Positions 1 to 9,715 of a stretch of DNA of 64,000 nucleotides are shown piece after piece. Origin of the DNA: Trichomonas vaginalis G3 (taxonomy: Eukaryota > Parabasalia > Trichomonadida > Trichomonadidae). Both the position numbers and the translations under genes were made by a program. Below the pieces are notes generated by a model, which was not told the origin of the DNA, searched no databases, and saw nothing but the letters and a program-made list of their open reading frames with translations. Position 1 is the stretch's first letter. The number at the start of each line of letters is the position of its first letter. The stretch is from assembly GCF_026262505.1 (NCBI RefSeq), contig NC_067205.1, forward strand, positions 12,586,001 through 12,650,000, in the 5' to 3' direction.

Positions 1-1
1 T

Positions 2-820
2 CAAGATATTTGCAATTGTTTCAAAAGAGAAAATACATGTGACAAAACTCAAATAAAAAACTATCAAACGAGAATATTGAAATTCAATAAAAATTCAGCT
101 GACTTTGAGAAAATATACGCTTTTCTAAGGCTTGCATTAGAAGACAATGATCAAAATGCATTTAATCTTGCATCAGAGCATGGATACATTAATGTGAAAG
201 ATAAAAATGGAAAGACATGTCTCCATCATGCAACTTGTGAAAGTAATCTCAAATTACTAAAATATCTTTGCTCTACAACAAACATTGATCTCGATGCAAA
301 AGATTCCTTGCAAAATACAGCTCTGCATTATGCGATTCAAAATCATGACAACAATTGTCTCCAATATCTCTGTTCACTTCCAAATATTGATGTTAATGCG
401 AAAGATAAATTAGGGGAAACAATTCTACATCATTCAATCAGAAATAGAAACCTCAATCGCATTAAATACATTTGTTCAGTTAAAAATTTAAATATTAATG
501 CAAAAAATAACGCAGGAAAAACAGCTCTTCATTATGCAGTAATTATAAATGATACAAACATTTTACATTTTATTTGTTCTCATCCAAATATTAATTTTAA
601 TGAAAAAGCAAACTCTGGAATGACAGCTCTTCATTATGCAGCTAAAAGAAGAGATTTAAACAATATTAAATACCTTTTATCTTTTCCAAACATTGATATT
701 AATGCAAATGATAATGATAATAACTCAATTCTTCATTATGCAGCTCTGAATAGTAATGTTGAAGTTATCAAATATCTCAATTCGACTTATAATCTGGATA
801 TTAATGCAAAAAATAATTAA
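2..820 (+). CDS. Ankyrin-repeat protein, 3' part (5' end outside window)
   Basis: The frame is already open at the left edge, so the true start lies upstream. It encodes about seven ankyrin repeats, each close to 33-36 residues and with a recurring core of the type D-I-N-A-K-x-x-x-G-x-T-x-L-H-Y-A. Ankyrin repeats bind partner proteins; trichomonads have hundreds of such proteins, often with an N-terminal DUF3447 domain, and the partner here is unknown. The frame stops inside a repeat, just after INAKNN. A different frame then continues with NDTPYDYSI up to base 995, which looks like the rest of that repeat plus a tail ending FTPNY. I infer a one-step frameshift in an A-rich run near 808-820, either a real lesion or a sequencing error. 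Confidence 0.85.
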   Translation, partial: QDICNCFKRENTCDKTQIKNYQTRILKFNKNSADFEKIYAFLRLALEDNDQNAFNLASEHGYINVKDKNGKTCLHHATCESNLKLLKYLCSTTNIDLDAKDSLQNTALHYAIQNHDNNCLQYLCSLPNIDVNAKDKLGETILHHSIRNRNLNRIKYICSVKNLNINAKNNAGKTALHYAVIINDTNILHFICSHPNINFNEKANSGMTALHYAAKRRDLNNIKYLLSFPNIDINANDNDNNSILHYAALNSNVEVIKYLNSTYNLDINAKNN

Positions 821-1094
821 TGATACACCTTATGATTACTCTATTAGCACAAATGTAAAGAAATACATTTTGCAAGTCTCAAGCATTACAAATGTTGGCA
901 ACAGAAAAAGGCATAAGTATATTTTTGCATATAACGAATTTAATGATGATCATTTTAGTTTTTATTCATCAGAAGACTTTACACCTAATTATTGAAGATT
1001 TTAATTCTGCATTTCCGTTTTTCTAAGTATAAGCTCAACAATGATACTGCTCACAATTGTCAGAAATTTTTTAAACTCAGAAAATTGTAAAAAT

Positions 1095-1241
1095 TAAGGG
1101 TGCCCTATAGACGATAAACCACCCTCAGAAAAGCACTTTTAAGGCTATTATATTGAGAACTAGAATCTGGATAATCCATTCATTCGAGTTCTAATAAGGT
1201 TAATTTTGTGATGTTTACATTATCGTTATAGGGCACCCTTA
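1095..1241. mobile_element. 147-bp inverted-repeat element (MITE-like)
   Basis: The two ends are inverted copies of about 22 bases beginning TTAAGGGTGCCCTATA, with one base of length difference. The interior has no coding potential. TTAA or TA abuts both ends, but the duplication of the target site cannot be separated from the palindromic tip. This is the architecture of a small non-autonomous DNA transposon; the family is not recognised. Confidence 0.6.
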
Positions 1242-1511
1242 ATAAAAAATTTCAGTTTTTATAAAAAAATATTATTGATTTAAACATACAATTTATTATT
1301 ACAATATAAATCTTGCTCCACCGACGTCATCTTCTTCATTTGGCTCTATCATTTGAATAATATGAGATTTCCGAGAAAATTAATAAAAAATTTCAGTTTT
1401 TATAAAAAAATATTATTGATTTAAACATACAATTTATTATTACAATATAAATCTTGCTCCACCGACGTCATCTTCTTCATTTAGCTCTATCATTTGAATA
1501 ATATGAGATTT
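1239..1511. repeat. Direct duplication of a gene 3' end, about 131 bp, offset 141
   Basis: Bases 1239-1370 recur at 1380-1511 with a single substitution. The second copy is the genuine 3' end of the TPR gene, with its last 24 codons and stop; the first is a free-standing copy with no gene attached. The free copy directly abuts the inverted-repeat element on its left, so the two events may be linked, for example through repair during transposition. Confidence 0.85.
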
Positions 1512-2960
1512 TAGTTCTGTTGCTCGATCATTATTAGGTCTAAGTGATAATGCTTTGTCTATATATTCCAGTGCCTTCTCATATTGCTTCATATAAGTGT
1601 AAACTTCGGCAAATTTGTAATAAATGAAGAAAATGCTCTTACAATCAGAGAATTCTTGGAGCAACTGTATTGCCATTTCAAACTGTTGTGATTCACAATG
1701 GCAATCAACAAGTCTACCAAGAGCTTCCATGTTTTCTCCGTCGCATTTCAAAGCTGTTCGTAAAAGTTCAAGGGATTCGTTTGGTTTGACTCTTCCTTGG
1801 GCTATAGCTAATATTGTAAGTGCCATTGATCCTTCAGGAGTATTTTTATCAGAGAATTTTTGGCAAGCTTCTAATGAAAGGACAGTTGCTGCTTCTGTGT
1901 TACCAATAAACATCTCACAGTGGACAAGAGCATCATATGTGTATATTTCGGCGTGTATCTGATGAGCTTTAAGGAAAGATTCTTTCGCTTTTTTCACACT
2001 GTTGATATCCCCTTTAGAAAACCTTAGCTCTCCCTGCCTAAAATATGCACGATACGATTTCGGATCCAAATTAATGGCGTGGCTCGTAATATGAAGAGCA
2101 CGGTTTGAATCTCGTTTCATCTCTTGCAGATGGCTAAAAGCGAGCCATGCATTAGCAGATTGTGGATTGTAGTTTAAAGCGTCGACTACTAAATTGCTTA
2201 ATTCCTCTTCTTTGCCTTGAGATTTTAAAAAATCTGCTCGAAGATCGATGATTTCGAGCTCATTCCATGGTAATTGTGATACAAATAGCTCAAGTCCTCT
2301 ATCATCTTTCATCATATGGCAACAAATGCAAAGTTGGACCAAAATTGGCCGACATTTTGGGAATTTCTTGTCTAATTCGAATAAAATATCTTTTGCTGCT
2401 TTGTATTTGCAGAAATATATATTTTTTCTCGCTTCAACGTATTGATTAAATAAATCATTTCCTGGATATTCCTGAAAATCTGTGAATCCAAGAGCAATTA
2501 AGTAATCAATTATATCTATGGAATAAGGAAATTGCGAATACGCTGTAAAGAAAAACGGGAATGCACCATTTCCCATTCCTTGTGTTTGATCAATTCTTAA
2601 GTAGCATTTTCCAGCCAATATGTTAAGTTTAAGACTTTTTTCGATTTCATTAAATTGTTGGCTATTTAAAATCCCTGATATCATATCAAATTTGTTTAAT
2701 TCGTAATATGATTCGAGTAAAACTTCATAAAATGTAATTTTTGCTTGCTCATTTGTAATATTTTCTGGTTTAACGGATTCTATCAGTTGAATTGCATCAA
2801 CAAATCGTTTCTGGTTGACAAATGAATTTGCTTTTGCGATTAAATATTCTAAATTCGACGGATTATGTATATCACTCCAAAAAGAAAGAGAATTATTCAA
2901 TCCAATTGAGCTCAATTGCATCAAATCCTCAAATTTTGGTGAGAAAACTTCATCTGACAT
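1440..2960 (-). CDS. TPR-repeat protein, possibly APC7-like
   Basis: A 506-residue soluble protein made almost wholly of tetratricopeptide repeats. The clearest lie in the C-terminal half, where A-W-L-A-F-S-H-L, A-Y-F-R-Q-G-E-L and the last helix pair Y-E-K-A-L-E-Y-I-D-K-A-L-S-L-R-P-N are visible. TPRs form a helical scaffold for protein binding. Length and layout, with paired N-terminal TPRs, a central stretch around AFPFFFTAYSQFP and a regular C-terminal run, resemble APC7 of the anaphase-promoting complex, but this is by eye only. Any scaffold TPR protein would fit. The start is backed by the motif TCAAAAATTTA ending directly at the ATG. Its 3' end is partly duplicated downstream. Confidence 0.8.
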   Translation of the reverse strand: MSDEVFSPKFEDLMQLSSIGLNNSLSFWSDIHNPSNLEYLIAKANSFVNQKRFVDAIQLIESVKPENITNEQAKITFYEVLLESYYELNKFDMISGILNSQQFNEIEKSLKLNILAGKCYLRIDQTQGMGNGAFPFFFTAYSQFPYSIDIIDYLIALGFTDFQEYPGNDLFNQYVEARKNIYFCKYKAAKDILFELDKKFPKCRPILVQLCICCHMMKDDRGLELFVSQLPWNELEIIDLRADFLKSQGKEEELSNLVVDALNYNPQSANAWLAFSHLQEMKRDSNRALHITSHAINLDPKSYRAYFRQGELRFSKGDINSVKKAKESFLKAHQIHAEIYTYDALVHCEMFIGNTEAATVLSLEACQKFSDKNTPEGSMALTILAIAQGRVKPNESLELLRTALKCDGENMEALGRLVDCHCESQQFEMAIQLLQEFSDCKSIFFIYYKFAEVYTYMKQYEKALEYIDKALSLRPNNDRATELKSHIIQMIELNEEDDVGGARFIL

Positions 2961-3097
2961 TAAATTTTTGACATATAAAAATATAATTAATCTAATAAAT
3001 ATCAGTTCCTCTATGTTGTTAATAAAAATAACTTAAAATTAGTTAAATTACGGAAAAAATGTCAAATTTTTAAACAATTTTTTTTGTGAAAAAAAAT

Positions 3098-5704
3098 ATG
3101 GAACTTTCCTCAGAATTAATAACCGAAGCTACAACGGTATTAGAGAATCTGAGGGAATTCAACTCAGAAATTCGTAATCCTGCTGAAAAATGGATTCTCG
3201 AATTAAGAGAATCAAATCCTGAATTATATATGTTCCTTTTAATGAAGATTATCTCCGATTCCAATATAACTGGTGCCTCAAAGCCATATGCAGCTGTTTT
3301 ACTATATGCATTTTTTCGAAAACGCACTTCAGATCAACAAAGAGAATTTAATACGTATTGGAGTCAAATAGATATCAACATCCGCAACGAATTTTTTCTC
3401 GGTACTATGTCATGCATTAACAATGGCAATGAAGAGCTTCTAATTCAAAGCGCAAACTTACTTGGCGCATTTTTCGCAATTGAATATCCTCTCGAAACAT
3501 TTGACGAGCAAATACATCAACTACTAGAACAGACAGACCTATCATATCCACCGCATGAACGTGCTGCAGCTTTTCAAGTATTTTTATGCTTTACTCGTTG
3601 TTGCACAGACTATTCGCCAAACTGTGGCAAAGATCAGATCTTCCACCAGTTTTCTCCGATACTTTTCCAGCGAATTTTGGCTCAAATGAACGATCCATCG
3701 GATGAAAATTTACAATATTTAGCTGCATCGATATTTTCACAGAACTTATCATTCTTCTACAGAGTTATGTCATTCCCTGACGTTTTTAACTCAATGATTT
3801 CAACAATTTTCGATTTTATTCGATTAGAAAATCCAAAACTTTACAGAGAGGGCTTCAGCATACTCATGAAAGCAATAGATTACTTCTATCCGCTTCTCGA
3901 AGACTACAAAAATGACATAATTGAACTTATCGGACTAAATCTCGACTCAGGGAACGAAGAACGCATTGATCAGGCCTGTTTAGTACTCCAGCTTATCGGA
4001 GAAGTCGAATTCGATGTCTTAATCGATGATAAAAGTCGAATAAAATTGAGACATCGAGATTTCGATCATTTCCTTGGATTTTCAATATGCGTATTCGATA
4101 ATTTACTTACAGCTCTTGTCCATTTAACTCTTTCCATTGATGAAAACGCATCTCTTGAATTTTCAACCGAAATTTCTGCGTTTTTATCACTCGCAGACCT
4201 TGCCTGCACAGTTGGCGAAGCCCAGAGAGATACAATTGTTGAGTTTGTCGACTCAAACATCAATTCTCCCGAATGGAATATCAGATTTGCCTCAGTTCTC
4301 ATGATTTCCGTGGCTTTACGCATTCCTTGCTTCAAGTCCATACCTCAGAACATACTCAGCACCCTCGGAATCTACATTACGATGCTGGATGATCCAATTC
4401 CCATCGTAAAAGAAGCCGCAATGTGGTGTCTCGGCCGCTGCATTCAGAAATTTTCAGAACTCGCTATGAATTCGGAGCGGTTTACCTTAGTTGTTCAGAA
4501 ATTATCCGAAATTGTATCGGCATACTCGAAATTATCGGGCAGAGCATGCTGGCTTCTTAAGCAGTGCATCATGTCCATTGCGGATACCGCGGATGTTTCA
4601 GTTTTGACCGATAATTTCGGAGTATTATCACAATTTTTATGCGATGTAGCAGATACACAATCCACAGAATCCTCAGACCATGCCTATGCAGTTTCCGATC
4701 ATGCATTTGCTGCTCTTACCCAGTTAATTGCATGCACACCCACTCCATCCCCTGATGAGTGCATGATTGTGCTCGACAGAGTTGTTTCTCAGCTCCAAAT
4801 CAACATGCCTAGTGTTCATCTCAAAGATACACCAGTCCACACTGTCAGCAAGATGATATGGATCTGTTCTGTCGTTGAAAACATTTTATTTGTTCACAAA
4901 GAACTTGTTTCAACAATAGAAGACAAAATGATGGAAATGTTGTTGCAAATCGTTCAAGCCAACGACATTGATTTAGTTCGAGAATCACTACCAGCGATGG
5001 GTGCAATAGCTTGTTCAATTGGTCCTTCTTTCATGAAATATTTAGACCAATTGTTGCCTATTTTATATCCATTGCTAAGTGGTCAGGTGAACCCAAAATC
5101 CATCCGACCAGCCGCTTTATTACTTGGTGATTTATACATCGCTGGTGTTACTTTACCCCCTGAAGTAATCACAGAGTTCATTGGCTTGTTGATACAAAGA
5201 TTAAAAGCAGAAGATGCAACACCAACAACGAAATACTCCATTATTACTGTTATTGGAAATATTTCAGGTTTAGTTGGTGAACTCGCTTTTAATTGGCTGG
5301 ATGAATTGTTACAAACAATTGCAAATGAACTAAAAAGTGTCAAAGAACAACATGATGAAGAAAGTGGAGATATGATGTTGTTGTGCAAACTCCACATCTC
5401 TGTTTTAAGTACTTACAAACAATTACTTCCAATTCTCTCAACAGATAGAAATGGTATTAAAAAAGTGAAGTCATTCTTCACAATTTTTGAGATAGTTTCT
5501 AGATGGACGAAACGAGATAACGAAGTTTTGTCTGCAGCTGTTGATTTGATCGCTGAAATAGCAGTAACAATTGGAAGACCTCTACACGTAATTTTGAATT
5601 CAAGTGTAGTTGTGAAGTTACTGGAATTCGCAATAAGTGAAGGAGATACTGAACAGTTGCAACAAAAAGCATCTGAAGTATTACAGCATATAACGAAATG
5701 TTAA
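3098..5704 (+). CDS. Importin-beta (karyopherin beta-1) homologue
   Basis: An 869-residue all-helical HEAT-repeat protein, close in length to human importin-beta (876). It would carry cargo with importin-alpha through nuclear pores and release it on Ran-GTP binding. Recognisable stretches include the mid-protein HEAT pair with N-S-P-E-W-N-I-R-F-A-S-V and L-D-D-P-I-P-I-V-K-E-A-A-M-W-C-L-G-R. In the C-terminal third, SLPAMGAIACSIGPSFMKYL and ITVIGNISGLVGELAFNWL match the order in importin-beta. I chose the ATG rather than the upstream GTG because ATG is the eukaryotic start; TCAAATTTTTAAA lies about 36 bases upstream. It is divergently arranged with the TPR gene, with a gap of only about 140 bp. 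Confidence 0.87.
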   Translation: MELSSELITEATTVLENLREFNSEIRNPAEKWILELRESNPELYMFLLMKIISDSNITGASKPYAAVLLYAFFRKRTSDQQREFNTYWSQIDINIRNEFFLGTMSCINNGNEELLIQSANLLGAFFAIEYPLETFDEQIHQLLEQTDLSYPPHERAAAFQVFLCFTRCCTDYSPNCGKDQIFHQFSPILFQRILAQMNDPSDENLQYLAASIFSQNLSFFYRVMSFPDVFNSMISTIFDFIRLENPKLYREGFSILMKAIDYFYPLLEDYKNDIIELIGLNLDSGNEERIDQACLVLQLIGEVEFDVLIDDKSRIKLRHRDFDHFLGFSICVFDNLLTALVHLTLSIDENASLEFSTEISAFLSLADLACTVGEAQRDTIVEFVDSNINSPEWNIRFASVLMISVALRIPCFKSIPQNILSTLGIYITMLDDPIPIVKEAAMWCLGRCIQKFSELAMNSERFTLVVQKLSEIVSAYSKLSGRACWLLKQCIMSIADTADVSVLTDNFGVLSQFLCDVADTQSTESSDHAYAVSDHAFAALTQLIACTPTPSPDECMIVLDRVVSQLQINMPSVHLKDTPVHTVSKMIWICSVVENILFVHKELVSTIEDKMMEMLLQIVQANDIDLVRESLPAMGAIACSIGPSFMKYLDQLLPILYPLLSGQVNPKSIRPAALLLGDLYIAGVTLPPEVITEFIGLLIQRLKAEDATPTTKYSIITVIGNISGLVGELAFNWLDELLQTIANELKSVKEQHDEESGDMMLLCKLHISVLSTYKQLLPILSTDRNGIKKVKSFFTIFEIVSRWTKRDNEVLSAAVDLIAEIAVTIGRPLHVILNSSVVVKLLEFAISEGDTEQLQQKASEVLQHITKC

Positions 5705-6457
5705 TTATTTTTTGTATTTTTATATACTTTTGTTTTTTTATTTTTTTTTGTTAATAAAAAGTAACTGAATTCGGACATTTCATAATCTATTTGATTTAGC
5801 ATTTTAGTGCAATTACAAAAGAATAATTTCCACGATTCTTAAGAACATATGAATTAAAGTCAGATTAGCTTTAGTATCCCCTTAAATCGTTTTGAAGAAT
5901 TCATAATTCAATAAATAGTTAATCAAATCGGATATTTCATAATTTATTTTTTAGTATTTTATATATTTGCTATATGATTAATGATTGCTTTAAGAGTTCA
6001 CATACGCGAGTTATTCATTAATTTCAGCAATTCTGCATGCCATATTTCAGAAATCATTGAAAAAATTCTTTCTCATGACAAAGACAACAAGGCAAAGAAT
6101 ATTTTTGATATTGTTAACTATAGTTTTAATGAAGTGGGGAACTTTACTAATGAATGAGGAAAAGATTTATTGAATGTACAGCTATGCGATAGTTTAGATA
6201 CAACAAAACCATTGAAATTATAACAAATATATGATACAACAGTTCCCAATCGATTGCTACGTCCAATAACTCAGCTATGATGTATTGTAATGGTGTCACT
6301 TTTCCAAACGAATTCAACAAACTTCCATTTTAGTAATGGAATAATATTTTTAACTGAATCTTGAAAATTTTTATCGTTATGTTTTTACAATTTATGACAC
6401 TCAAAAATTTGAGAACTTATGGCGGGATGAAGTATAAAAGTGTCATTTTCACAAGAA
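5705..6457. other. Intergenic, AT-rich, one weak small ORF
   Basis: Nothing firm is seen. Two imperfect copies of a CGGAYATTTCATAATYTATTT stretch occur about 160 bases apart. An ATG-started frame of 58 codons (5981-6157) gives a plausible helical peptide containing EIIEKILSHDKDNKAKNIF. This could be a gene relic, but it has no recognised family and no initiator in front of it. Confidence 0.4.
6443..6449 (+). promoter_or_regulatory. Initiator element (TCATTTT)
   Basis: TCATTTT matches the trichomonad initiator consensus TCA-Y-T-W-Y. The A that would be transcript position +1 lies 13 bases before the ATG, inside the usual range. This decides the start of the next gene in favour of the ATG over an in-frame GTG-like codon upstream. 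Confidence 0.7.
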
Positions 6458-6796
6458 ATGAGTGACGAGATCCCAGAGTTCGAGAAGCCAACAAACCATA
6501 CATTTGTTGCAGGCGAGCAGATCTATGTTATTGATCCAAATGGTTTTGATCTTTATGCTGCAGAAATCAGAAGCATTGGCGAAAACTCATGGCATATCCA
6601 CTACCCATTGTACCCAGAAGATGATTTCACTGCTAAAAACACCAGCCGCTTCCTCCTCAAAACTGAAAAGAATACAGCTATCTTCAACGAGCAGGAAAGC
6701 ATCAGACTTGCCAAAGCAATCGAGGAAGAAGAAGAGAGCACCGGCGAGCCAGATGATCCATCAGACGAAGATGCTCATGTCGAAGAGGAAGAGTAA
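6458..6796 (+). CDS. Small acidic protein with chromo-barrel/tudor-knot-like domain
   Basis: A 112-residue protein. Residues about 15-70 have the pattern of an MRG15/Esa1-type chromo barrel: a start F-V-A-G-E-Q-I-Y-V, then L-Y-A-A-E-I-R-S-I, then W-H-I-H-Y-P-L-Y followed by a D-D-F and a basic end L-L-K-T-E-K-N. The tail from about residue 85 is almost all Glu/Asp. Such domains read methylated histone tails or bind nucleic acid inside chromatin complexes. The MRG domain normally following in MRG15 is absent, so this may be a free-standing reader or subunit. The domain call is by eye and moderate. Confidence 0.6.
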   Translation: MSDEIPEFEKPTNHTFVAGEQIYVIDPNGFDLYAAEIRSIGENSWHIHYPLYPEDDFTAKNTSRFLLKTEKNTAIFNEQESIRLAKAIEEEEESTGEPDDPSDEDAHVEEEE

Positions 6797-6901
6797 GTAC
6801 AATTTTTATTTATTTCAATTATTAAACGATTGTTATATTTATACATTAATTTTTTTGACATGTAAATTTATTTTATTGGCAAAAAAACCCAAAAATCGGA
6901 A

Positions 6902-7900
6902 ATGATTCCTTTATTTTTAGCGTTTGGGACTTCATTTTGTACATATACAGTAAATGTTGATAATAATGAACCAACACAATACACATTTGCTCTTGAAGAA
7001 ACTGAACATATCTGTATAAATTCATCAGTTCCTTATTTATCAATAGTTTTCGATTCATCATCACTGGTAAAAATGGAGATTTATGAAAAAAGATACAGTA
7101 ACATAAGTTTTCGTGAGACACAATATTTCCCAACTGTTCATACCGGTTATGATTTTTCAAACTCAATAGTTTCATTTGATATTGAACCATTACTATCTTG
7201 CTTAGTATCATTCAAACTATTTTCTTTTCCAAATGATTGCGATTATCGTTATATTTCAAATTTCAATTACGATGAATTTACAATACATTCGAAATTCGGC
7301 AAAGTATTATCACACAACAAAGTGTGCATTTGGTATACAAACAGAAGATCTCAAATCTCGATAGATTCAACAGAAAATTTAAATTTATCTGAACAAATTC
7401 AAGTTTGCACGTCCGAAAATGCATGCAAACCTTATAACAGTAATATGAAAATGCCAAATAAAAACTTATATTTGACGATTTCGCACATACCCGAAAATTA
7501 TGAATCCAAAATAGGATTTTCCTTTGAAGCTCTTGATCCTGAGATCATTGTACATCCGTTTTCCAATATACTAAGCAAACATCAACCAACTTTATTTGAA
7601 GTTCAAATAATCCATTTCTCAGCTAAAGAAAATGATGAAGATTATGATGAAAGCGAATTGGATCTTGTTCTTGTAGTTATTTTCGTTATTTTGGTTTCAA
7701 TTTTGATATTACTCCTTGTATTTTCATTTATTGCTTTGAATTGGCTTAGAAAACCCAAAGAAATCGATGATTCAACAAGATCTTTATTAAGGCCTGATCA
7801 AAACAATGAATTTCCTGCGAATTATTATCCAACCGCCTTCCCTTATCATCAATCACAAAACCAACCTCAATATTTCGCTCCTGGAGTGTTTGTACATTAA
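6902..7900 (+). CDS. Single-pass type I membrane protein, unknown family
   Basis: A 332-residue protein. The first 15 residues (MIPLFLAFGTSFCTY) look like a short signal peptide. An ectodomain of about 240 residues contains several cysteines, and an acidic stretch E-N-D-E-D-Y-D-E-S-E sits just outside one strong membrane helix at about 257-284. A cytosolic tail of some 45 residues follows, starting with a basic stop-transfer signal (WLRKPK) and rich in Tyr, Pro and Gln; motifs such as Y-Y-P-T-A-F could be endocytic or adaptor-binding. No enzyme motif is seen. Trichomonads have many single-pass surface proteins of this shape, and I cannot name the family. Confidence 0.72.
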   Translation: MIPLFLAFGTSFCTYTVNVDNNEPTQYTFALEETEHICINSSVPYLSIVFDSSSLVKMEIYEKRYSNISFRETQYFPTVHTGYDFSNSIVSFDIEPLLSCLVSFKLFSFPNDCDYRYISNFNYDEFTIHSKFGKVLSHNKVCIWYTNRRSQISIDSTENLNLSEQIQVCTSENACKPYNSNMKMPNKNLYLTISHIPENYESKIGFSFEALDPEIIVHPFSNILSKHQPTLFEVQIIHFSAKENDEDYDESELDLVLVVIFVILVSILILLLVFSFIALNWLRKPKEIDDSTRSLLRPDQNNEFPANYYPTAFPYHQSQNQPQYFAPGVFVH

Positions 7901-8334
7901 TTCCTATATCTTTTGTTTTTAATATAGAGTAAAATACTACTATTTTAGTTAAATCATGTTCAATCTTTGTAGTTTTAATGGATCTGACGCAATGGTGAAT
8001 AATAAAATAATCACAAGTATCTTACTTATCACCATTTTTTCAGAAAATTCTTGAATGAATTCAATAGAGAAATGATGAATGAATTCAAAGTTTACATTTC
8101 TCATCAATATGTAATCAAAAAAATATCTTATAAAATCGAGAAAATTCCTGATATTTTATCAAATAACAACTCATGGGGAATTGTCTGTAGGAAGTAAAAA
8201 GTAATGGCTTTTAGAATTGGATATAAAAACGAGTATTAAAACATTTTTTATTGTCAGGATGTGACAAAATAATACCGAAATTAAAAATAATAATAATAAA
8301 TAGAATTCAGGTACCTCGAGTTGGAAACATAATT
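7901..8334. other. Intergenic between convergent genes
   Basis: AT-rich sequence between the 3' ends of two convergent genes. A short imperfect hairpin built on GGTGATAA and TTATCACC sits near 7993-8033. No coding signal is seen. Confidence 0.5.
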
Positions 8335-8982
8335 TTAAAATTTGTTCATGTAGTTCATAAGCAAGACATATGCCAAACGGAATAAATTATTTAGTGGTTG
8401 TTCAATAATTTCGTATTGGTGCTCCCAAATTTCATCAACTTGCGTTATGTACATCTGAGTATATGTTTCCATTTCATTCTTTGCGTCTAAGTATTCTTTT
8501 TCAGCTTTTTGAATTTTAACATCAGTTCCTTTTTGATGAACTGATTCTAAGTTACTTTTTGTTGAACTGTAAAGTAAGTAAGCCTTTCTTCGCTTATCTT
8601 TAATGCTTTCAATGCTTTCTAATTTAACTTTGATTTCATGAATATGCTGTTGAATATATTTAGACTCGTCTTTAATGAAATCACTGTTAATGCACTCCAT
8701 TAAATCACCAAACATCTTTGCGAGCTGTTTTGCAGGTTTTGATTGAGAATTTTGGCAAGCAATAGCATTCGTTGTGGCAGCGTCTGAAAATTCTTTGCCG
8801 GTAATTGCAAGAGGCTGGATACCGCGGATCAACAAAAGCATATCTTCAAATAATGATGTAACTTTTTCGTGAATTATTTCAAATCTTTGTCGTGCATCTT
8901 CATACTTGGGATCAACTTCTTCATTTGCCATGCCTGTCTTTTCTTTAATAGCTTGAACTCCAATCTTGAAAAGTTTCGACAT
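8335..8982 (-). CDS. BAR-domain-like protein
   Basis: A 215-residue, almost entirely helical protein. The N-terminus (MSKLFKIGVQAIKEKTG) resembles the amphipathic lead-in of N-BAR proteins, followed by three long charged helices at about 25-65, 80-150 and 155-205. BAR domains dimerise into curved rods that bind and bend membranes during endocytosis. Length fits a stand-alone BAR domain with no SH3. No typical TCA initiator is seen just upstream; the ATG is preceded by a TATAAAAAAAT run. Other three-helix coiled-coil families are possible. Confidence 0.65.
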   Translation of the reverse strand: MSKLFKIGVQAIKEKTGMANEEVDPKYEDARQRFEIIHEKVTSLFEDMLLLIRGIQPLAITGKEFSDAATTNAIACQNSQSKPAKQLAKMFGDLMECINSDFIKDESKYIQQHIHEIKVKLESIESIKDKRRKAYLLYSSTKSNLESVHQKGTDVKIQKAEKEYLDAKNEMETYTQMYITQVDEIWEHQYEIIEQPLNNLFRLAYVLLMNYMNKF

Positions 8983-9201
8983 ATTTTTTTATATAACGTC
9001 AGAAATTAATAGGGTTTTTTGACACGAATTCAAAATTGAATACATTACAAATTAATAGATGGGAATTCTCTTCTAAAGAATTAAGAATTTTAAAGTGAGT
9101 CAGATAGATGAGAAGACCTATTTCTGATTAACGTTCGCTTAAATATTCAAATGTTTCGGAAGTGTTGTGCATGAAAAATAGTGTGACTTCACTTTTGACA
9201 G

Positions 9202-9715
9202 AAAGTGACACTATTTCTGATGGTTTTTCTTTATTGTCAGATTTATAAATGGATAATAATGCTGTAAATCAGATATTAATTAAAAATATTTAAGATTTAT
9301 GTTCGAATTGAAAAGCAAAATGATATTTTTTTTAATTGAAAAACGTTATTATCTGATATTTTGAAGTTTTTAATATTTTTAGTATCTTAAATTATTGAAT
9401 GCATACGTTTTTTATGTTCTCAATTTTAAAAAAAATTGTGAAGAATTTAGTTTTTTGGAGATGGATGTTTAATATTTGTGAGTGAGAATGCAAGCAGGAG
9501 TTTGGTACTTTAAGGCTAGGTTGAGATAGATTTCCCATTTATTATCTGTGAATCTATTGTTTGAAAATTCAAGATATAAAAATAATTATCAAAAAATTTT
9601 ATATTTTTAAATACAATAGGGTGGAAGTATAGGACGATGAGATAGCAAATGATATATTTTATAATGGGAGGTAATCTGAAATAAGTAGCAAATTTTATGC
9701 GATTTTTGATTGGAG
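9202..9715. other. Left flank inside the hairpin-satellite element, non-coding
   Basis: AT-rich with no supported gene. Directly inside the terminal repeat is GAAAGTGACACTATTTCTG, which partly repeats the terminal motif. The last 100 bases before the array contain GGGTGGAAGTATAGG but no further array units. Confidence 0.5.

Noticed and set aside
8304-8321. GAATTC-AGGTACC-CTCGAG-like run of three restriction sites, possible cloning-vector linker
   Set aside because: The three sites overlap natural sequence just after a gene end, and no vector sequence follows on either side; chance is sufficient.
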